The notes under the pieces are model-generated. The model saw nothing but the letters and a program-made list of their open reading frames with translations. It was not told where the DNA came from and did no database searches. From assembly GCF_964355755.1 (NCBI RefSeq), contig NC_092672.1, forward strand, positions 15,312,501 to 15,376,500: DNA of 64,000 nucleotides, read 5' to 3'. The stretch comes from Antedon mediterranea (taxonomy: Eukaryota; Echinodermata; Crinoidea; Comatulida; Antedonidae). The position numbers were made by a program, and so were the translations under genes. This document shows positions 57,590-64,000 of the stretch, in pieces (position 1 is the first letter of the stretch; the number at the start of each line of letters is the position of its first letter).

Positions 57590-58118
57590 AACAAAATGTT
57601 ATATCGTCCTTCAATTAGTCACGCGTGTTTATTGGGTGGAAAAATGATGATCGTTTTTTTCATTGGTAGCATGCTACATATAAGAGTGTCTTTTCCTGCA
57701 AATTAGAGGTGCCATTTATCATGAATTTTATGTGCGAGAGTACCATTTCCGACCATCTGGGGCGTCATTTAGCAAAATTCGATTTACCACAGGTCCTGTC
57801 AATGGCCCTGGACCAGCACCTTTTTCCGCCATGTGCAAACGCTGACCTGCGGGAAGCGCCCTGTTGTGACACTTTTACTCAAAATGGGCCTATGGGGAAA
57901 ATGTCACCATTTAATAGGCTAGTACCTCAGTTTTTATATATATATAAAATATCAATTTTTAATACATTTAACATGAGAGTGCCATTCCCGACTATCTATA
58001 GAGGTGTTATATTTCAAAATCGCCTCAACTCGGCCCAAGCAATGTCGAGCTGAGTTGGTGTGGACTATACAGTAAGGCGCCCCCCCCCCCTTCCCTTTTA
58101 CAAAATCCTAGATCTGCC
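57590..58118 (+). mobile_element. Dispersed repeat sharing its core with the hAT MITE at 63156
   Basis: AAAATGTTATATCGTCCTTC, TTGGTAGCATGCTACAT, GAGTGTCTTTTCC and TGCCATTTATCATGAATTTT recur, in order, at 63428-63640. Its right end CCTAGATCTGCCCCTG (to about 58116) looks like a hAT terminus; the left end is unclear. The frame 57709-58053 lies in this repeat and is not a gene. Confidence 0.6.
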
Positions 58119-58119
58119 C

Positions 58120-59030
58120 CTGACAAATGCTTCATCCCGTAACCACTACAGCATCTTGCAAGACCCTGGCCGATTTGGCCATCGTAGTACAATACCGTCA
58201 ATAACAACATGCCCACACTAGCCAAAACGCTCTCTGTAGCCATACAATATGACCTGCCATATACTACATCTTGGAGTACACAAGAATGGAACTTCAATCA
58301 TGCTTTTTGTATAGATAATTGCTGGTTTTTTTACAGCACCCTAATCTTTATTAGCTCTGAATTATTGTATATTTCAGGTTTTCGAGACAACCACTAACTT
58401 GCTTCCATGGGGAAAAGGCATAATATTTACGCATGCACGAAAGAAGGTAGGAATCAACCCAAAGTTTTTGTATTTTCTCAATAATGATGCCATGGTCTAT
58501 CAAATCGTACACTTTTAAGTTTATTAAGGGCATCAACAGTTGACACTCTGCAATTACACCAGCATTTTCTTTCAGTATAGAGGAATCCATAGAGGAATCA
58601 TGGTCAGCCCAGGGACCTTATTGTATTTTATCTGGTTGAGTTTGTGCTCAATAGATTCTCTATTATCAGATATGGAGGGAGATAATCACTTAGATGACAT
58701 ACTTGACATCTATAACTAAAAGACAAACAAGCTGTTAAATCTGGATTTTCATGAAATTTATATTATAGTCACCCTTGGAGGCTAAATTTGTAACCCATTT
58801 ATCAGAACCGCCAATATTAAAAAATCTGTTTATAGTCTACTCAATCTAGCATATTAGCGGGACAAAATTGTAGCAAAGGTTTTTCAGTTTTGAATGAATG
58901 TATATGTTGTCCTGATCACGTATAACAAATCAACCCTCATTCACCGCCTAAATATGCAAATTAGCTATAAAACCTATATTTTCACTCCTAAACTAATAAT
59001 TTTTGTGGCAAACCCTATGTTTTCATAACA
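58120..59030. other. No recognised gene
   Basis: A minus-strand frame at 58351-58590 (with LINLKVYDLIDHGIIIEKIQ) vaguely recalls an RT 'DLIDH' segment, but the surrounding blocks are missing. Nothing else is recognised. Confidence 0.4.
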
Positions 59031-59035
59031 CATTG

Positions 59036-59811
59036 GGTCTGTTTCTGCTGAAAAAATAAAAATCAATTTTTTCTAAGTACCACAAACCACAGAAATGATC
59101 GCGTTGCAACTGAAAATATTCTCTGACGTTAATCGGTTATCTGGTAATTGCTTTTTAAAAATCACATCATCCATACGCACAGAGCAGTTCAAGTTATGGA
59201 AGGCCGAGTTGGTTTGTTTACATCCTATCGCTGCCTAAAACCGTACCACATACAACAGAATAATGTTATATTAATAAGGGCGAGAAAAGTTTGTTTAGCC
59301 GTTCGGCGTTGGTTTTACTTTACTCTAGGGCCTAGCTAGGCTATATATTTCGGCTATATTTCTACCGAAACAACAGGTCTAAAAAAGGACATGCAAAACA
59401 TCGTTAGCCTGGACTGGTGGGATGTAACGGTGTACTTGTAACGCAGAATCTTGGAGTCTCTTGATATAATTCTCCCCCACAAAATAAACATTTGTTGTTG
59501 TTATTCGGTCCACATCGCGGATCGTCGTCGTCGATCACGCAAATAAACAGCATGCTTTGTGAATGAGGGTTGCCATACTCCAGAGGTCAAAGTGTGGTCA
59601 GTAATCGCTATTGGTGTTGCAGCTCAAAACTGCTCCGCAAGAATCGGTTAAAACAAGAAATAATCGATTAAAACACTCAATGGATTGAGTGTTTTTAATC
59701 GGTTATTTTTAATTGGTTATTTTATTTTGCGCCGTTTCTGCTGCCCAAAAATAATCGATTAAAAAAATAAACGGTTAATAATTGATTATTTCTGCTCAGC
59801 AGAAACAGGCC
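59036..59811. mobile_element. TIR element with 5-bp target site
   Basis: The ends GGTCTGTTTCTGCTGA and (inward) GGCCTGTTTCTGCTGA are inverted repeats, and CATTG flanks both sides (59031-59035, 59812-59816). The 776-bp body is non-coding. It includes several AATCGATTAAAA/AATCGGTTATTT boxes and a hairpin around AACACTCAATGGATTGAGTG near 59680. Confidence 0.72.
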
Positions 59812-60133
59812 CATTGAAAGCATTTTCAGTGGTCAAATACTATATGTATATAATGCAATTTTAATCATGCTTGAGTGATTTTTGTATAAAAAATCACCTT
59901 TTTTGGGAAATTTTCTTTCTATATAAATGGCTACCCTTTCTATTGTTTTTATGAACCACGAACAATATTAACAGATCACTAATGACCTTGTGTGTGTGAT
60001 TTCATTTGAAAATTACATCATATTGACTGAAATTTAAAGGAGTGAGTTAGAGATACAGACTCCGTGTTAGTGACGATGATTCGCTGTTGGATTTAGTAAT
60101 GAAATAAATAAACATAGTACAATACTATGTATA

Positions 60134-60903
60134 CCGTAAAACCTTGAAAAGAAGGCATCCCTCAAAAAGAAGGCCTCTGGAAAAGTAATCTTGAAAAGAA
60201 GCCCATCTTGAAATCAAGGCCACTGGGCTTCTTTTTTATTTATTTGTTTTTATTTCGGCCATACTGCATTGGGCCCGGCTGCGTTCTGGATGGGAGACCG
60301 TCGGGAAATGGTGGTTGCTGCTGTATATACCGAGAGTGATGGTGTAATGATAATATCGGATTAGCATGTGATATGCATGAGTTCGTGCTTATCTGTACCA
60401 TACTAATTGCATCCTTAGGCAAGATGCTTTATTCTCATTCCCTCGTCCTTTGAATGTGATTTAAAGCTGTTGGTCACATGTACTTTATACATCCAACAGC
60501 GAGTCACTTGCCGAATTGTTGAAAGAGTCATGAGTTACAACGCTGGCACTAGGTCAGAATGAATTTGGATTAGAAGGCAAGCACGTTAACCACCAAGCTA
60601 CAGTTCCACTCCAATAGAGTTTTCAAAATAGTATGGATATCAAAGAAACAAGATTTATTTTCAGATAAACTTGTGATTCAGATATAATGAATGATCGAGA
60701 AACTTTTATCATACATTTATTTTGTAGTTTAAAATGGTATTTTGATCACAAATAAGTAAAATTGGCAGTTATTAATAATTACAGCATTTTCTTTTTGAAG
60801 AAGCCCCCTTTTAATTCGCAAAAGTAATCTCAAAAAGAAAGCCATCTTGAAAAGAAGCACCCAAGAGTACTAAAAAAAGAAGCCCATTTTGAAGGTTTCA
60901 CGG
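60134..60903. mobile_element. TA-flanked TIR element carrying a SINE-like insert
   Basis: The left end CCGTAAAACCTTGAAAAG and the right end (inward CCGTGAAACCTTCAAAATG) are inverted repeats, and TA flanks both sides. Short AAAAGAAGCCCAT-type motifs recur near both ends. The TA site suggests a Tc1/mariner or pogo relative. The interior (about 60250-60620) is a SINE-like sequence. Confidence 0.65.
60256..60612 (+). mobile_element. SINE-like sequence with 5S rRNA-like head
   Basis: CGGCCATAC followed by GGGCCCGG and GGATGGGAGACCG match the start and the 3' internal-promoter region of eukaryotic 5S rRNA, with the middle shortened. This is how 5S-derived (SINE3-type) elements begin. The body has GGCAAGATGCTTTATTCTCA, common in marine invertebrate SINEs. 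The far end, read on the minus strand, has TGTAGCTTGGTGGTTAACGT, an A-box-like tRNA start, so a tRNA-derived SINE in the opposite orientation is the alternative. Confidence 0.45.
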
Positions 60904-61857
60904 TATTACATACATACATACTTGATTCACCTTAAGTTACTGTAACTGAATCATATGCATTATTTCCACAGCCTACATCTGTATGTGTGTTCTTATTTGT
61001 GTGAAAAAATAATATTTTATTGTAACATAGTTAAGTAGAACTGACTTTTTACCTTCTCAAATATCCCACAGACATATGTATAATGATGTCAACTAAAAAA
61101 ACAAACATTTTTAAGACTTTTTATGCCTGTCTGAATGGTCAATCACAATTTCTACACCGGGGCGGAAAACCCATTAACAGTCACGAAAGTTATTTGAGCG
61201 AATACACCGAATACTGTACTTGGCCTAAAACACTAGCTCAGGTATTTTAATTGAAATATTTGACTTGCGGTTAGAAAAATACAAGTAAACATCATTTTAT
61301 AATATAACTATTATTAGGCTATTAATTGACCTATAAAGATATAAAGATAAACATGTTTTAAGGTAGCTCTCTATTTAAACCTTAGTCTGTACACTTCTCA
61401 CTGCACGCCTCACACTTCTAATGAATACAATAATAGCGTGCGAACTCTAAACAACAAAACCCAACGGTGCAGATCAGTTTTAAATAGTGGGAGGGGGGGG
61501 GGACGTAATAAATGAACGTAAAAAAAATACTTTAAGAGGGAAGCAAGCAACCTTAGGCTGGGGCCGCAAAGAGCTCTCGGACTCTTTGAATAATTTATAG
61601 GTTGTTTCAATCGATTTCTGAGCAAATAAAAATTATGTCCAGAAGAATACAATTATTTTGGGTGACGCACTTTTTAGGCACTGGTCCTGATGCGGTTATA
61701 TTCACGCAAAATCTATTCTTAGATACTGTATTTTCTGAAATTAGATATGATATGTCGATAGAAGTCTTACTTTCTATTTCCTAGCCTGACGTTGTCTCGT
61801 TGCTGAATTAATTTTCTTTCCTTTTTTGGCAGAATCTGTAAATATAAATTGCGGTCT

Positions 61858-62196
61858 AAGACCTGGTTACAGTTCTTTTATTTGTTTACCCTTTCACGCA
61901 ATTGGTCCAAGTGGGTAGACCTGGTTACAGTTCTTTTATTTGTTTACCCTTTCACGCAATTGGTCCAAGTGGGTAGACCTGGTTACAGTTCTTTTATTTG
62001 TTTACCCTTTCACGCAATTGGTCCAAGTGGGTAGACCTGGTTACAGTTCTTTTATTTGTTTACCCTTTCACGCAATTGGTCCAAGTGGGTAGACCTGGTT
62101 ACAGTTCTTTTATTTGTTTACCCTTTCACGCAATTGGTCCAAGTGGGTAGACCTGGTTACAGTTCTTTTATTTGTTTACCCTTTCACGCAATTGGG
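61858..62196 (+). repeat. 58-bp minisatellite, about six copies
   Basis: GACCTGGTTACAGTTCTTTT, then ATTTGTTTACCCTTTCACGC and AATTGGTCCAAGTGGGTA repeat at 58-bp spacing (starts at 61861, 61919, 61977 and so on) with essentially no divergence. Open frames across it are a by-product of the repeat. Confidence 0.95.
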
Positions 62197-62199
62197 TGC

Positions 62200-63150
62200 A
62201 CAGGGCATTATATTACAATATGAAGATATCAATCTGCACGCAATGCATGTTGGGATTTATAGTGGGCCACTAAAATTATTTGAATTGACTTATTTTTCAC
62301 ATTTTTAATCCTTAAGATGAAAAAAAATATCTCAGAATGTCCATAATAGTGTCTTTAATGACAGGGAAATGATAATCACGCGAAAATTACTCAGCCAATA
62401 TCATCAATACAAATTATGACCCTCAGCGGTTGTGATACAGTTTTAACCAATCCTGTTCACATATTTACATTACAGGTTATGTAATATTTTGTTTAAAGGT
62501 TTGCATGGTGAAATCAAATGATGATATAAAGTTTGCAGTATACCACGTCTACTTTTTTTTTCATCTTCAAAAGACATTTATTTCATGTATTAGTTCTGAA
62601 AAGAACTGTTGAGTTTCTCTGTTGAGTTTCTCTCTATGTAATATTAGCAATATGCAAATTAGACTGTATGCAAATTAGTACAGAATTAGAGTAGCCTAGT
62701 GTAAATCAATTTTCACATACCCTTTTTTTTCTATTTCATTCCAGACCAACAGCAAACCATCGCCACTAAGGCTGGTTGTCATGATCGTGATCAATATCAA
62801 TATCTTGTATATTAAGGACGAATATTGAGTTAAATTTTCATTTGGAAGGTCATTCTATGCTGTTTGTTTTTTCACGTTTCTGCCATTTGAAATTATTTGT
62901 AGATCGTACCTTATTGGATTTATATTCAATGTATATACTTTGATAAGTGGTTTTGGCTGATTGTCGTTTGTATAGGGCCATATTTAGATTTACTTTTTAT
63001 GCAATATCGTATTATTTTGTTATATTGTAACAATAATTATTTAAATCAAGGTTTCTAGAGAAAAGCTCTACAACGAACTGTAAATGATAAGCATTTTTAT
63101 TAATATTTAATATCATCAATCAATAAATCAATTGCTAGGCCTAGACCTGT
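62200..63150. other. No recognised gene
   Basis: AT-rich non-coding sequence without repeats I could match elsewhere in the window. Confidence 0.5.
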
Positions 63151-63155
63151 AGTGT

Positions 63156-63676
63156 CAGGCCCGTAATCAGGTTTTTTTATTGTTCAGACGAGCCCCCCTC
63201 CCATTTTACAGCGAACCCTCTAACAACCCCCCCCCCCCCCCACATGACATGTCCAATACCTCACCCTCGTCTCTGAAAATACTCCAACTACGTGGCACAT
63301 GGTACAAAAGGTTATTCATAAATTGACAAATTTGTAAACTCGTTTGTGAATAACTCATACCTTCTACCCTGTATGAGCGTCAAGCGATATGTGTCTGTAA
63401 ATTTCTAAGAGTTGCTAATGAATTGTAAAAATGTTATCGTCCTTCAAATAGTCCATCTGTTTGAGGAGGAGGAAAAAAGTATGATCGCTCATTGGTAGCA
63501 TGCTGCATGAAAGTGTCTTTTCCGGCCAATTAAGTGCCATTTATCATAAATTTTATGTGTGAAAGTACCATTTCCAGCCATCTAGTGTGTCTAGGGTGTC
63601 ATTTAACTAAATTAGGGGGAGGGGGGCAGTGACCCAAATACTTATTGTCCCTTGAGAGATCCTGGCTACGGCCCTG
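63156..63676. mobile_element. hAT-type MITE with 8-bp target site
   Basis: The ends CAGGCCCGTAATCAGG and (inward) CAGGGCCGTAGCCAGG are inverted repeats. TGTAGTGT (63148-63155) and TGTATGGT (63677-63684) match at 6 of 8 positions, fitting an old 8-bp hAT duplication. A run of 14 or so C lies at about 63227-63241. The body shares a block of about 200 bp with 57590-58118. Confidence 0.68.
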
Positions 63677-64000
63677 TGTATGGTAACATTTTTCTACTCC
63701 GTAAATTGGAGAACAAAATGGTTTAAGTTTGGTTTGAATTTTTAAGGATTTCTCTATCACATTATTATTTTTCCAAACTTTTAGTTTTAGTTGTCAATTG
63801 AACAATTGAAACACACAATCTCTCTCTTTTTCAGTCACCTATGCAATTCTTATTTAAAATGATTGACCATATTTATGTGCCAGTTAACTGATTGAAATTA
63901 CCCAAAATACTCTAGAAAGCTACATTTACAGCATCCTAGATCCACCCCTGGAAGCAGTATTTGAATTATTGAACTAATACTTAATAGTGATAATATTTTA

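Noticed and set aside
58351-58590. RT-like fragment (VYDLIDHGIIIEKIQ)
   Set aside because: It is a single weak motif; no neighbouring RT blocks are found on either side in any frame.

Overview
The window looks like repeat-dense, AT-rich DNA from an animal nuclear genome, probably a marine invertebrate; an echinoderm or another invertebrate deuterostome is plausible but unproven. The signs are the mixture of element classes (DIRS-type, Penelope-like, CR1/jockey-type LINEs, pogo, Harbinger-like, Ginger-like, piggyBac/Kolobok-like, hAT, Helitron, SINEs), the lack of operons, and eukaryotic tRNA genes with Pol III terminators. I recognise no host protein-coding gene. Almost all coding sequence belongs to transposable elements, and only one product, a pogo-type transposase at 3134-4450, is intact.

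Layout. 1-7165: a decayed DIRS-type retroelement (minus strand, cut by the window start), split by a Harbinger-like element (1647-7002) that itself holds a complete pogo element (2068-5683). 7296-10154: a broken Ginger/KRBA2-like transposase with an OTU protease domain (minus), split at a TTAA by a piggyBac-like MITE. 10155-14340: repeats, a satellite of about 118 bp and a fragment of an uncharacterised Cys-rich protein. 14340-19700: one locus hit by two related TIR elements, one holding a putative solo LTR, the other holding a Helitron that carries an inverted, insertion-free copy of the surrounding locus. 20594-22132: a TTAA element. 23200-25360: degenerate repeats. 25366-29351: a LINE (minus) whose ORF contains 33 copies of a 45-bp coding repeat. 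30241-38726: a second LINE (minus), split by a second Harbinger-like element and by a smaller repeat. 39134-42462: a TA-flanked MITE, a LINE tail, and a hAT-like element holding a Mutator-like MITE. 42879-44037: a tandem array with three tRNA-like genes of anticodon ATC. 45745-54700: dispersed repeats, Penelope and LINE remnants, a long inverted repeat and a poly(A) retroposon. 54834-55687: a foldback element made of palindromic modules. 57590-63955: more TIR elements, a 5S-like SINE, a 58-bp minisatellite and a hAT MITE.

The common theme is nesting. At several sites (1647/7002, 7635/8490, 17072/19483, 32830/37613) the host element's reading frame or sequence continues exactly across the insertion once one target-site duplication is removed, which fixes element ends and target-site lengths. 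Conserved cellular genes, promoters and CRISPR arrays were not seen. Superfamily names rest on motif recognition and target-site length, not on database searches.
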